64,000 nt of DNA from Zoogloeaceae bacterium (GTDB lineage: Bacteria; Pseudomonadota; Gammaproteobacteria; Burkholderiales; Rhodocyclaceae). The notes under the pieces were generated by a model. That model was given only the letters and a program-made list of their open reading frames with translations, ran no database searches and was not told the DNA's origin. The stretch spans positions 310,001-374,000 of the forward strand of contig JACKMC010000001.1 in assembly GCA_024235595.1 (NCBI GenBank), in the 5' to 3' direction. Every line of letters starts with the position of its first letter. Position 1 is the stretch's first letter. The position numbers and the translations under genes were made by a program. This document shows, one piece after another, positions 1 through 9,939 of the stretch.

Positions 1-643
1 TCAGGCCCACGCCCAGGGTCGCGAGCAGTTCGCGGATATGGCCCTGGTCGAGTTCGGCGCCGTAGCTGGTGCCGATCCGATAGACCATCTTCATCTGCAG
101 CGGGATGATGGCCATCGAGGCCCAGGACTGGGGCAGCAGTTCGAGGGCGCCGTTGAGGATTGCGTAGTTGAGGATGCTGCGGTCGAGCCCGGCCTCGTCG
201 ACGGTCGGTCCGGAGGGCGTTGGCGGGTTTGGCGCGGCCGCGGGAGCGGGGGCTGCCGCGTCGAGCAGCCCGGCCATCTCCTCGGCCTGCTGCACCACCG
301 GCTCGGTGGCGGCGCGGTCGAGTTGCAGCGCCGCGGCGAGGCGCGCGAGATAGGTCTTTTCGTCATCCTTGAGGTGTCCGTCGGCGTCGCAGATGCCGAC
401 CGCCATTTCATAGGCGAGCTGGCGATGCTCGGGCGCCGTGAGTGCGGCGGCGGCGTCGTCGAGCGAAACCTGCTTGAGCAGGACCCGCTGGTAGAGCGCC
501 TGCAGGTCGGGCGTGCCGGATTCGTCGCCGAGGGAATCGGCGAGGCGGCGGATCTGCTCACGCTCTCGCGCGTCGTTGGCGCCGTCGGCAAAGGCAGCGA
601 GCAAGGCGATGGAGAGGATGGCGTGCTGTTGTTCGGGAGTCAT
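1..643 (-). CDS. TerB-like domain protein with DUF697-like C-terminal part (C-terminus cut by window edge)
   Basis: The frame is open from an ATG preceded by AGGAAAG to the window edge, giving 214 codons without a stop. Residues 1 to about 115 are helical and acidic with two repeats of the TerB type (AAFADGANDARERE and later VGICDADGHLKDDEKTYLA). An Ala/Pro linker follows, then a segment (SILNYAILNGALELLPQSW, then a Met-rich stretch ending KMVYRIGTSYG) that I recall from YcjF/DUF697-like proteins of Rhodocyclales. TerB-fold proteins are linked to tellurite or stress responses and membrane association, but no reaction is assigned. The gene diverges from phaP. The function is not determinable from sequence; the family call is moderately sure. 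Confidence 0.75.
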   Translation of the reverse strand, partial: MTPEQQHAILSIALLAAFADGANDAREREQIRRLADSLGDESGTPDLQALYQRVLLKQVSLDDAAAALTAPEHRQLAYEMAVGICDADGHLKDDEKTYLARLAAALQLDRAATEPVVQQAEEMAGLLDAAAPAPAAAPNPPTPSGPTVDEAGLDRSILNYAILNGALELLPQSWASMAIIPLQMKMVYRIGTSYGAELDQGHIRELLATLGVGL

Positions 644-1020
644 CTTCTTTCCTGGTCCAGATATGGGATTGCAGGGCTTTCGAGTTCGCGAGCCCGCAAA
701 CGGTTCATGCGTATTGTGCGCCGGCCTGCTGAACCGGTGATGAACGGCCGTGCGTTCGGTCGCCCCAGGCGAATCGTTGCTGTTCGAGCAGATCCATCGC
801 TCCTGCCGGCGGGCGCTGGATCCATCCTGAGCGCCGCTCGCGGCAGCGAAACGGCTTGCGCGCTGCCATCCGTCAACTACGCTTGATGTAGCCGTGGGAG
901 GACGGGGCCGAGGCGCCGCGCAGGCTCGTGAAGCCTCTCGCTCCCATGCTCTCGCACGATGCCTTCGCAAGGTCCCGCGGCGGATCCGGAGGCGCGGGAT
1001 TCTCATGTCTCGTGGCGTTC

Positions 1021-1093
1021 TTGCTGCGTCGCAACAAAAACCTTGACAAGCGCGTTTCGTTCCGTATAATCCGTTCCATGCTGCACTGCAACA
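1021..1093 (+). promoter_or_regulatory. phaP promoter with near-consensus sigma-70 core and two flanking repeat operators
   Basis: TTGACA (1043-1048) and TATAAT (1065-1070) are perfect hexamers separated by 16 bp. A 16-base element TTGCTGCGTCGCAACA lies just upstream (1021-1036) and a related ATGCTGCACTGCAACA just downstream (1078-1093); they match at 12 of 16 bases. The placement brackets the polymerase site, as expected for repression. PhaR, the repressor of phasin genes that is released when it binds PHA granules, recognises TGC/GCA-rich sites, so it is the natural candidate, by inference only. The predicted transcript starts near 1077. The rest of the interval from 644 to 1020 shows no supported gene. 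Confidence 0.75.
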
Positions 1094-1161
1094 TAAGGAC
1101 GCAAGGAAGTGACGCCCGGTGTTGAGTGCCTGAATTCGTAACCACATCAAGGAAAGAGACC

Positions 1162-1710
1162 ATGACCAAATTTGCCGCCCCCGAGCAGCTCGTTGCCGCC
1201 AGCAAGGCCAACATCGAAACCATGCTGAACCAGGCCAACGCCGCCTTCGCCAAGGCCGAGCGCCTGACCGCCCTGAACCTCAACACCGCCCGTTCGGTGC
1301 TGGAAGACGGTGTCGCCAACACCAAGGCCGTGCTGGCCGTCAAGGATCCGCAGGAGCTGGTCAAGCTGCAGGCTTCGCTGACCCAGCCGCTCGTCGAGAA
1401 GGCCGTTGCCTACGCTCGCAGCGTGTATGAAATCGCCTCCGAAGGCCAGGAAGAGTTCAGCAAGGTCTTCGAGACCCAGCTGGCCGAGCTGAACAAGTTC
1501 TTCGTGACCTCGCTCGACCAGGCTGCCAAGTCTGCTCCGGCCGGTTCCGAGCCGATGTTCGCCGCTGCCAAGCAGGCCATCGCGACCGCCAACAACGCCT
1601 ACGACAGCATGACCAAGGCTGCCAAGCAGGTCTCCGAGCTGGCCGAAGCCAATGTTGCAGCCGCAACCAAGGCTCCCGCCAAGGCGACCCGCGCCCGCAA
1701 GGCCAGCTAA
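1162..1710 (+). CDS. phaP: Phasin family protein (PHA granule-associated)
   Basis: This 182-residue protein is almost entirely amphipathic helix and rich in Ala, Lys and Glu. It has the phasin_2 pattern: an N-terminal FAAPEQLVAASKANIETM, a central LVKLQASLTQPLVEKAVAYARSVYEIASEGQ, and a Lys/Ala-rich tail ending KATRARKAS. Phasins coat polyhydroxyalkanoate granules in the cytoplasm and limit their coalescence. The ATG follows AAGGAAAG at good spacing; an in-frame ATG 36 bases upstream lacks a ribosome site. The gene is monocistronic: a strong promoter lies upstream and hairpins downstream. No other pha genes are in the window. Confidence 0.95.
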   Translation: MTKFAAPEQLVAASKANIETMLNQANAAFAKAERLTALNLNTARSVLEDGVANTKAVLAVKDPQELVKLQASLTQPLVEKAVAYARSVYEIASEGQEEFSKVFETQLAELNKFFVTSLDQAAKSAPAGSEPMFAAAKQAIATANNAYDSMTKAAKQVSELAEANVAAATKAPAKATRARKAS

Positions 1711-1725
1711 GTCGATTGCGAAATG

Positions 1726-1797
1726 CCGGGCAGATTCGTCTGCCCGGACTCGAATGCCGCACGGTATGTAGCCGCGCGGCATTTTGCTGATTTTTCT
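1726..1797 (+). terminator. Tandem hairpins downstream of phaP
   Basis: A perfect 9-bp stem CCGGGCAGA with a TTCG loop (1726-1747) is followed by a second perfect 8-bp stem AATGCCGC/GCGGCATT (1753-1783). The second stem runs into TTGCTGATTTTT, a U-rich tail. Together they look like a Rho-independent terminator for phaP. The rest of the gap to the next gene shows nothing I can name. Confidence 0.7.
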
Positions 1798-1979
1798 ACT
1801 GCGGTGAAGCGTTCCCCGAAGGGGCGCTGTTTCATGGACCCAAGCACCGCAGGGTCGATTGCCCCCGATGTCGCGGCAATCGATTCGAGACCTGCCACCC
1901 GGCGGAACGATCGTGACGGCGCCACTGCTCCCGGCAGCGCGCGTTGGCCGATCGCTCCGGGTCGAGCAAGGAGGAACAC

Positions 1980-2735
1980 ATGAAACAGGTTAATCACGCT
2001 CATCGGCGCACCGATCAGTCGGGTGGCGCTTTTCTGAACTTTTCCTATGGTGCGGTGCTGGCTGCCGGCCTGCTCGCGCTGGCGACGATCGGAATCGATC
2101 CTGGCCAGCCCGAGCCCGTGCTCGCCACGGTATCGCCTCAGGCCACCACGCTTGCCGACGCATCGGCCACGCCGGGCCTGATGACGACGGTTCGCAAGGC
2201 GGTCAAGCAGGCCGTGGCACCCAGGCACACCCCGACGCAGCTCGCATCGACCTCCGACGAGGGTGACCTGAGCGTCGAAATGGCCCGCGTGCGCGACTGG
2301 GTGGCGAGCCACTACCGGGTCTCGTCGGATGGCCTCGAGCCAGCGCTTGCGGCGGCCGAAGAGGCCGGCCGCAGCCGTGGATTCGACCCGCTGCTGATCG
2401 TCGCCATCATGGCGGTCGAATCCAGCTTCAACCCGCGCGCAGTAAGCCATGTCGGCGCCCAGGGGCTGATGCAGGTCATGCCCAAGTATCACCAGGACAA
2501 GCTCGGTGCTCGCCGCGGCAAGAAGAACGCCCTGTTCGATCCCGAGTTCAACGTCAAGGTGGGCACCCAGGTGCTGCACGAAGGGCTCAGCCGCTACGGT
2601 AGTCTGCCCAGGGCGCTGCAGTATTACAACGGCTCGCTGGGCGACCGCTCGTTGCGCTATACGCGCAAGGTGATGGCGCTCAAGAAAAAGCTCGTTGCCG
2701 CCGCCAGCAGTCCGGACTCAAGCCCCAACGGCTGA
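1980..2735 (+). CDS. Lytic transglycosylase (SLT family), membrane-anchored or secreted
   Basis: This 251-residue protein has an N-terminal hydrophobic stretch (about residues 16-36, LNFSYGAVLAAGLLALATIG) that suggests a signal or anchor, then a low-complexity linker. The SLT domain spans about residues 125-240. Its AVESSFNPRAVS motif holds the catalytic Glu147, followed by GAQGLMQVMP and the LQYYNGSLGD segment. Such enzymes cleave peptidoglycan glycan strands to 1,6-anhydro-muropeptides. The start is chosen at the ATG just after AAGGAGGAACAC. It converges with the ABC-F gene. The specific family member (MltC/E-like or other) cannot be fixed. Confidence 0.9.
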   Translation: MKQVNHAHRRTDQSGGAFLNFSYGAVLAAGLLALATIGIDPGQPEPVLATVSPQATTLADASATPGLMTTVRKAVKQAVAPRHTPTQLASTSDEGDLSVEMARVRDWVASHYRVSSDGLEPALAAAEEAGRSRGFDPLLIVAIMAVESSFNPRAVSHVGAQGLMQVMPKYHQDKLGARRGKKNALFDPEFNVKVGTQVLHEGLSRYGSLPRALQYYNGSLGDRSLRYTRKVMALKKKLVAAASSPDSSPNG

Positions 2736-2737
2736 CC

Positions 2738-2765
2738 GCCGCCCGCTCCGTTTTCGCGGGGCGGC
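2738..2765. terminator. Bidirectional hairpin between convergent genes
   Basis: GCCGCCCGC pairs with GCGGGGCGGC with one bulged base around a TCCGTTTTC loop. It sits in the 36-base gap between the transglycosylase gene and the ABC-F gene, so it probably serves both strands. Confidence 0.5.
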
Positions 2766-2771
2766 GCCCTC

Positions 2772-4706
<1,935 letters not shown>

Positions 4707-4993
4707 GCGGGTAGAACTCCAGTGACTTGTCCCGCAACAGCGCGCAGCAGGAAAAAAACGATCGCTCGTCGGTCGACGGGCATCCATAGGGTTCGACATT
4801 GTCCCGCAACATCCGGGTGCTTCCAAGCGCCGCGCGAAGCGGCCGTGCACCATCCGTAGCGGGCGCGTTCGGATGCATCGAGGACAAAGATGTCGATTCC
4901 CCGGTTTGTCGATTCGCTGGGGCTATCGGTATATTCGCGGTTCAAGCTTGCTCACAAGTGCGGTTTGCCCTGCACGCGCGGATCTTCCACCGA

Positions 4994-7627
4994 ATGTTCA
5001 TCGACCTCGTCAAGGCCGCAGCGGTCTTGCTCGCCCTGTGCCTGCTGCAAGGCATCAACGCACGCCTCTGGCCTGCGCGCTCGCTTGCGCTGGGCATGTC
5101 CGCGGGCGTCCTGTTCGGCGGCATCTGCGTGATCGGCATGATGATGCCGATCGTCCTCGCCGATGGACTGATCTTCGACGGACGTTCGGCGATCCTCGGC
5201 ATGGCGGGGCTGTTCGGGGGGGCGTTGGTGGCCGCCATCGCGGCAGGCATCGCGGCGGCCTACCGATTGTGGCTCGGCGGGGCCGGTGCGACGATCGGCG
5301 TAACCGTCATATTCGCCTGCGCCCTGCTTGGGCTCGCCTACCGGCACGCGGTGGCGCGCGGCTGGCTGCGACGCGGTGCGCTGCAGTTCCTGGGCTTCGG
5401 GCTGATCCTGCACCTGGGCGCACTTGCACTGTTCCTGCTCCTGCCGGTGAGCGATCCGGCGGCGCTCGTGAGCCGCCTCGCCTTTCCGTATGTCGCCGTG
5501 CTGGCGCCCGCCACGGCGATCCTCGGACTGCTGCTGCAAGACCTCGAGAATCGCCGTGGCGTCGAGGCGGCGCTTGTCGCCAGCGAGTCGCGAATGCGGG
5601 CCATTACCAGCGCCTTGCCCGATGTGCTGCTGGTGCTGGACGAGAACGGGCGGCACCTCGAAGTGATTTCCCAGGATCCCGAGTTGCTGGTCGCAGCGCA
5701 GCATTCGCTGATCGGCCGACTGCTGCATGACGTCTTGCCGTCGACGGTTGCCGAGCGCCTGCTGGCCGTGGTTCGCCGAACCATCGCCGAGCACCAGCCG
5801 CAGCGCATCGTCTACGAGCTTGAAACCCTCGGCGGCTGGCGCACCTTCGAGGGACGCAGTCAGCCGCTCGAGTCGGTCGCCGATGATCGGCCGGCGGTAC
5901 TCCTGCTGGCACGCGACATCTCTGCCAGGGTCGCCGCCGACCAGGAGCGGCGGGTGGCGGCGATCGCCTTCGAATCGCAGCAGGGCATGGCCATTACCGA
6001 TGCGAACGGTGTGCTGCTCAAGGTCAACCAGGGCTTCACACGTATCTCGGGCTACGAGCCGCGCGAACTGATCGGTCGTACCCCCGAGATCCTCGACTCG
6101 GGCCGCCACCGGCCGGCGTTCTACGAAGTGATACGGGCCTCGCTTGCCGCCTCGGGCGCATGGCAGGGCGAGATCTGGAGTCGCCGCAAGAATGGCGAGA
6201 TCTTCCCCCAGTGGCTTACCGTCAATGCGGTGCGCGACGCCGAAGGCACGGTTACCCACTACGTCGCGGGTCTCACCGACATCACCCAGCGAAAGCTCGC
6301 CGAAGAAGAGATCCGCAACCTGGCCTTCTACGATCCCCTCACACACCTTCCGAATCGCCGGCTGCTCATGGACCGGCTCCGCCAGGCCCTCAACCTGAGC
6401 GGTCGCAACGCGAGCCATGGCGCGCTGATGTTCATCGATCTGGACGACTTCAAGGACGTGAACGATTTGCTGGGCCATCATGTTGGCGACCTGCTGCTGC
6501 AGCAGGCGGCGAGCCGCCTTTGCGCTTCGGTGCGGATGACCGACACGGTCGCGAGGTTGGGCGGAGACGAATTCGTGATCATGCTGGAACAACTCGACAG
6601 CCGGCCCGAAGCCGCCCGCGAACAGACCGTCAAGGTGGCCGAGAAGGCGCTCGATGCGCTCATGAAACCCTATACGCTCGACGGCCAGGTGCGTCTTTGC
6701 AGCGCGAGCATCGGCATCGTCAATTTCCTCGGCAGCGCGCTCCCGGTTGAAGCGCTGATGAAGCAGGCCGACCTGTCCATGTACGAGGCCAAGCGAGGCG
6801 GCAAGAACCGCTTGCGTTTCTACGATCCGCGCATGGAGGAGACGATTACCTCGCGGCTCAGGCTCGAGGACGATATTCGCCGCAGCGCCGCCGCTGGCGA
6901 CTTCCTGGTGCATTACCAACCGCAGTTCAACGACGACGCGGGGCTCATCGGCGCCGAGGCGCTGCTGCGCTGGCAGCACCCGGAACGCGGCATGGTTCTG
7001 CCCGGCCAGTTCATCGATGCTGCCGAGCATGCCGGGCTGATGCCGCAGCTGGGCATGGTGGTGCTGGAGACGGCCTGCCTGCAGCTTGCCTCGTGGGCGC
7101 AGCGACCGCAGGCCGCGCATCTGACAATCGCCGTGAACGTCAGCGCCCAGCAGCTCTTTCAGACCGGGTTCGTCGAACAGGTGCGCGCCCTGATTGCGCG
7201 CACCGGCGCGCCACCGAACCGCCTCATCCTCGAAATCACCGAGTCGCTGCTGCTGGACGACATCGATGAAGCGATCACGCGCATGAACCAGTTGCGTGCC
7301 CGGGGTGTGTGTTTCTCGATCGACGATTTCGGCACCGGCTACTCCTCGCTTGCCTATCTGCAACGCCTGCCGCTGGATCAACTGAAGATCGATCGCTCCT
7401 TCGTGCACGACCTGGCGGCCAAGCAGAGCAGCCTGGCGATTGTCAAGGCGATCATCGCGCTGGCCGATACGCTCGACCTCAAGGTCATCGCTGAGGGCGT
7501 GGAGTCCGAGGCCCAGCGGGCCACGCTGCGCGCCAACGGGTGCGGCAATTTCCAGGGCTATCTGTTCGCCCGGCCGATGAGCGAAGGCGAGCTCGAGGCG
7601 CGATTCCTGCCACCCGATCCGCTGTGA
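4994..7627 (+). CDS. Membrane PAS-PAS-GGDEF-EAL protein (c-di-GMP turnover)
   Basis: This is an 877-residue protein. Residues 1 to about 175 hold five or six hydrophobic helices resembling the 5TM LytS-type sensor module. Two PAS domains follow (about 200-310 and 330-440; the second contains GYEPRELIGRTPEILDSG). The GGDEF domain has an intact GGDEF at 523-527 with an RxxD inhibitory site (RMTD) five residues before it. The EAL domain has E655-A-L, DDFGTG, LKIDRSF and AEGVES intact. Both cyclase and phosphodiesterase activities are therefore possible. The ATG at MFIDLVKA starts the first membrane helix. It appears monocistronic. Input signal and net activity are unknown. Confidence 0.93.
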   Translation: MFIDLVKAAAVLLALCLLQGINARLWPARSLALGMSAGVLFGGICVIGMMMPIVLADGLIFDGRSAILGMAGLFGGALVAAIAAGIAAAYRLWLGGAGATIGVTVIFACALLGLAYRHAVARGWLRRGALQFLGFGLILHLGALALFLLLPVSDPAALVSRLAFPYVAVLAPATAILGLLLQDLENRRGVEAALVASESRMRAITSALPDVLLVLDENGRHLEVISQDPELLVAAQHSLIGRLLHDVLPSTVAERLLAVVRRTIAEHQPQRIVYELETLGGWRTFEGRSQPLESVADDRPAVLLLARDISARVAADQERRVAAIAFESQQGMAITDANGVLLKVNQGFTRISGYEPRELIGRTPEILDSGRHRPAFYEVIRASLAASGAWQGEIWSRRKNGEIFPQWLTVNAVRDAEGTVTHYVAGLTDITQRKLAEEEIRNLAFYDPLTHLPNRRLLMDRLRQALNLSGRNASHGALMFIDLDDFKDVNDLLGHHVGDLLLQQAASRLCASVRMTDTVARLGGDEFVIMLEQLDSRPEAAREQTVKVAEKALDALMKPYTLDGQVRLCSASIGIVNFLGSALPVEALMKQADLSMYEAKRGGKNRLRFYDPRMEETITSRLRLEDDIRRSAAAGDFLVHYQPQFNDDAGLIGAEALLRWQHPERGMVLPGQFIDAAEHAGLMPQLGMVVLETACLQLASWAQRPQAAHLTIAVNVSAQQLFQTGFVEQVRALIARTGAPPNRLILEITESLLLDDIDEAITRMNQLRARGVCFSIDDFGTGYSSLAYLQRLPLDQLKIDRSFVHDLAAKQSSLAIVKAIIALADTLDLKVIAEGVESEAQRATLRANGCGNFQGYLFARPMSEGELEARFLPPDPL

Positions 7628-7721
7628 GCGCGAGGCAGAGGGATGGGCGGGGTTTCCCGGCCCGCGCCGGTAGGGCGTATATTCCGCCCTCTTGCCGACG
7701 GTCCCGAGAGCGCTCAAAGCC

Positions 7722-8810
7722 ATGCCACTGACCCGCATCAATCCTGCCGACTACTCGACCCTGCTGGCCGAGAAAGTGTCGCGCTTCGAGCGCAGCTTTG
7801 CCTCGTTCGAGCTGCCCGCGCCCGACGTCTTCGCGTCCGAGCCGCTGCACTACCGGCTGCGCGCCGAGTTCCGCATGTGGCACGAGGGCGCGCGCGTCGA
7901 CTACGCGATGTTCGCCGCGGACGACCCGAAGACGCCGATCACGCTGCAGGATTTTCCACCTGCGGTGGAATCGATCGGTAGCGTGATGCCGCGTCTGCGC
8001 GAGCGCCTCGAGGCCAGCGAAACCCTCAAGCGGCGCCTCTTCCAGGTCGAGTTCCTGGCCACGCTGAGCGGTGAGTTGCTGGTCAGCCTGATCTACCATC
8101 GGCCGCTTGACGAGGCCTGGGAGAACGCCGCGCGCGAGCTTGCGCAGGCCTTGCAGGTGCGCCTGATCGGCCGCAGCCGCAAGCAAAAGATCGTACTCGA
8201 CCGAGACTGGCTGCTCGAGGCCTTCGAGCTCGATGGCCGCCAGCTTCTCTACCAGCAGATCGAAGGCAGCTTCACCCAGCCCAACGGCGGCGTGAACCGG
8301 CAGATGCTCGGCTGGGCCCGCGCCCGCGCGCAGGGGCTGGGCGGTGATCTGCTGGAGCTGTATTGCGGCAACGGGAATTTCACGATTGCGCTGGCGCCGC
8401 TGTTCGGACGTGTACTGGCGACCGAAGTGAGCAAGTCGTCGGTGCGGGCGGCCGATTACAACCTCGACGCCAATGGCGTCGACAATGTCACCATGGTGCG
8501 CATGTCGAGCGACGAGATCAGCGCAGCCTTTGCGCGGGTGCGCGAGTTTCGCCGCATGAAGGACGTCGATCTCGATTCGTACCGCTTTACCACCCTGTTC
8601 GTCGACCCGCCGCGCTGCGGGCTCGATGCGGCGACGCTGGCGCTGGCGAGCGGTTTCGAGAACATCCTGTATGTGTCGTGCAACCCGCAGACGCTGCAGG
8701 AGAACGTCGCCGTACTGTCCGGCACCCACCGCATCGGCGCCGCGGCGGTGTTCGACCAGTTCCCGTATACCCATCATCTCGAGTGCGGGCTGTTGCTGCA
8801 GCGCCGCTGA
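7722..8810 (+). CDS. trmA: tRNA (uracil-54-C5)-methyltransferase TrmA
   Basis: This 362-residue protein makes ribothymidine at position 54 in the T loop of tRNAs using S-adenosylmethionine. The family features are the N-terminal YHYRLRAEFRMWHEG-like region, the SAM-binding LLELYCGNGNFTIALA motif, VDPPRCGLD, and the C-terminal active-site stretch ILYVSCNPQTL with the nucleophilic Cys. The length matches E. coli TrmA (366). The start ATG gives MPLTRINPADY. It ends one base before the convergent flavin reductase gene. Confidence 0.96.
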   Translation: MPLTRINPADYSTLLAEKVSRFERSFASFELPAPDVFASEPLHYRLRAEFRMWHEGARVDYAMFAADDPKTPITLQDFPPAVESIGSVMPRLRERLEASETLKRRLFQVEFLATLSGELLVSLIYHRPLDEAWENAARELAQALQVRLIGRSRKQKIVLDRDWLLEAFELDGRQLLYQQIEGSFTQPNGGVNRQMLGWARARAQGLGGDLLELYCGNGNFTIALAPLFGRVLATEVSKSSVRAADYNLDANGVDNVTMVRMSSDEISAAFARVREFRRMKDVDLDSYRFTTLFVDPPRCGLDAATLALASGFENILYVSCNPQTLQENVAVLSGTHRIGAAAVFDQFPYTHHLECGLLLQRR

Positions 8811-8811
8811 G

Positions 8812-9432
8812 TCAGTCCGGCCGGGCCATCCTGAACAACTGTTCGGGGCCTATCGAGAAGTAGTCGGCAGCGCCTCCGCCGCGCAGGATGTGAGCTGCGG
8901 CGGCAGTGTCGTAGATGCCTCCGGGCAGCAGCCGCTCGGCGATATGCACCGCGATCACTTCGCCCAGCACCAGCCAGGTCGCGACCTTGATACCGTCGAG
9001 GCCGCTGAGCTGGATGATCTGGGTCGACCGGCACTCGAACGCCACGGGGCTCTCGGCCACCCGTGGCGGCGCGACCAGGCGCGAGTCCGCGGGCGTAAGC
9101 AGCGCCAGCTCGAATTCATCGACCTGCGGCGCTGCCGCTGCGCAACTCAGATTCATCGCCCCAGCCAGTTCGCGGGTGGCCAGGTTCCATACGAACTCGC
9201 CGGTCTGTTCGATATTGCGCAGCGTATCCTTGCGGCCGATGCTCGCGAAACCGATGATCGGTGGGCTGTAGTTGAAGGCATTGAAGAAGCTGTAGGGTGC
9301 GAGGTTGCGCGCCCCATCGCGGCTCTGCGACGAGATCCAGCCGATCGGCCTTGGACCGATGATGGCATTGAAGGGGTCGTGTCGCAGGCCGTGGCCATTG
9401 CGCGGCTCGTAGGAATGCATCGCTTCGGGCAT
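8812..9432 (-). CDS. Flavin reductase-like (FMN-binding split barrel) protein
   Basis: This 206-residue protein begins with a short tail, then the family signature FNAIIGPRPIGWISSQSRDG, followed by NLAPYSFFNAFNYSPPIIGFA and the FVWNLAT segment, all typical of the DIM6/NTAB flavin-reductase domain. Members bind FMN and reduce it or serve as the reductase component of two-component oxygenases; the partner here is unknown. GGAG lies six bases before the first ATG. It overlaps nothing and converges with trmA with a one-base gap. Confidence 0.88.
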   Translation of the reverse strand: MPEAMHSYEPRNGHGLRHDPFNAIIGPRPIGWISSQSRDGARNLAPYSFFNAFNYSPPIIGFASIGRKDTLRNIEQTGEFVWNLATRELAGAMNLSCAAAAPQVDEFELALLTPADSRLVAPPRVAESPVAFECRSTQIIQLSGLDGIKVATWLVLGEVIAVHIAERLLPGGIYDTAAAAHILRGGGAADYFSIGPEQLFRMARPD

Positions 9433-9514
9433 CGGAACTCCGCATGTCGGTCTTCAGCCGCCCTCGCCCATACATTGCCCCCCCAGGATGGGTGCAGGGC
9501 AAGGTGGAAATGAC

Positions 9515-9787
9515 GACGGGGACCGAAGTCCCCGCCGGCTGTCTTGGGTTACAAGGCTTCAGCGGCCCCGGCTCCGACCTTAAGCGGCCAGTGCGAAACG
9601 CTCATCGTTGGCGTTTACAGATTTGCGCGGATTACGTCCGTCGCCTCTCGGGTTGCCTGCTCACCTTCGCCCGCCCTGTCGAAACCGGTACACCCCCACC
9701 TAAGCACACTCCGATGCACTTAGGTGGAGGTGAGGGGAATCGAACCCCTGTCCAGAACGCCTCCAGATTGCCGGAATTACAACCATA
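9515..9787 (-). ncRNA. ssrA: tmRNA, circularly permuted (two-piece) gene
   Basis: On the minus strand the acceptor half comes first: GGACAGGGGTTCGATTCC (T arm), then CACCTCC A CC. A short spacer follows, then the 5' half GGGGGTGTACCGGTTTCGAC, a pseudoknot-like CGGACGTAATCCG, and the tag frame at 9612-9580 reading GCC AAC GAT GAG CGT TTC GCA CTG GCC GCT TAA, i.e. ANDERFALAA. The tag lies downstream of the 3' CCA-side sequence, the reverse of a normal ssrA. CACCTCC pairs with GGGGGTG as the 7-bp acceptor stem (one G-U). Two-piece tmRNA is known from some Betaproteobacteria. tmRNA rescues stalled ribosomes and tags the peptide for proteolysis. The outer limits are estimated from the promoter and terminal hairpin. 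Confidence 0.93.
9517..9534 (-). terminator. 3' hairpin of ssrA
   Basis: A perfect 7-bp stem CGGGGAC/GTCCCCG carries a TTCG tetraloop on the minus strand and is followed by TCGTCATTTCC. It closes the coding half of the permuted tmRNA and may act as terminator or as the last helix of the RNA. Confidence 0.55.
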
Positions 9788-9792
9788 TCGAC

Positions 9793-9821
9793 AATATGGG
9801 GGATCGGTGCGCGGATTTCAA
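9793..9821 (-). promoter_or_regulatory. Predicted sigma-70 promoter of ssrA
   Basis: On the minus strand TTGAAA (9821-9816) and CATATT (9798-9793) are separated by exactly 17 bp. The predicted start is near 9786, so the transcript would begin about 30 bases before the conserved T-arm half. This fits a short acceptor piece. Confidence 0.55.
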
Positions 9822-9939
9822 GAGGGCTCTGACGGCCGGGGGGTGTCGTCATCGCGGCGCCGCGTCTGCGCTTTGCACGTCGAATTTCGGCTTCCTGCAT
9901 ACTTGCGATCCCGAGAAATCGCTTTTCGAGTGCCTCACC

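Noticed and set aside
38..886. Long open frame on the plus strand opposite the TerB-like gene
   Set aside because: It is a GC-driven shadow: no ribosome site, no family likeness, and the minus strand reads as a TerB-like protein with a good start.
4952..7741. 929-codon minus-strand frame
   Set aside because: It is antisense to the PAS-GGDEF-EAL gene, whose motifs are all intact; the antisense frame has no recognisable domain.
9718..9755. T-arm-like sequence resembling the 3' end of a tRNA on the minus strand
   Set aside because: No anticodon or D arm precedes it at tRNA distance; it pairs with the tmRNA 5' half and is the acceptor part of the permuted ssrA.
9724..9939. N-terminal extension of the cytochrome c' frame
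   Set aside because: It would overlap the ssrA acceptor half and promoter, and the GTG at 9940 starts a proper lipoprotein signal peptide.
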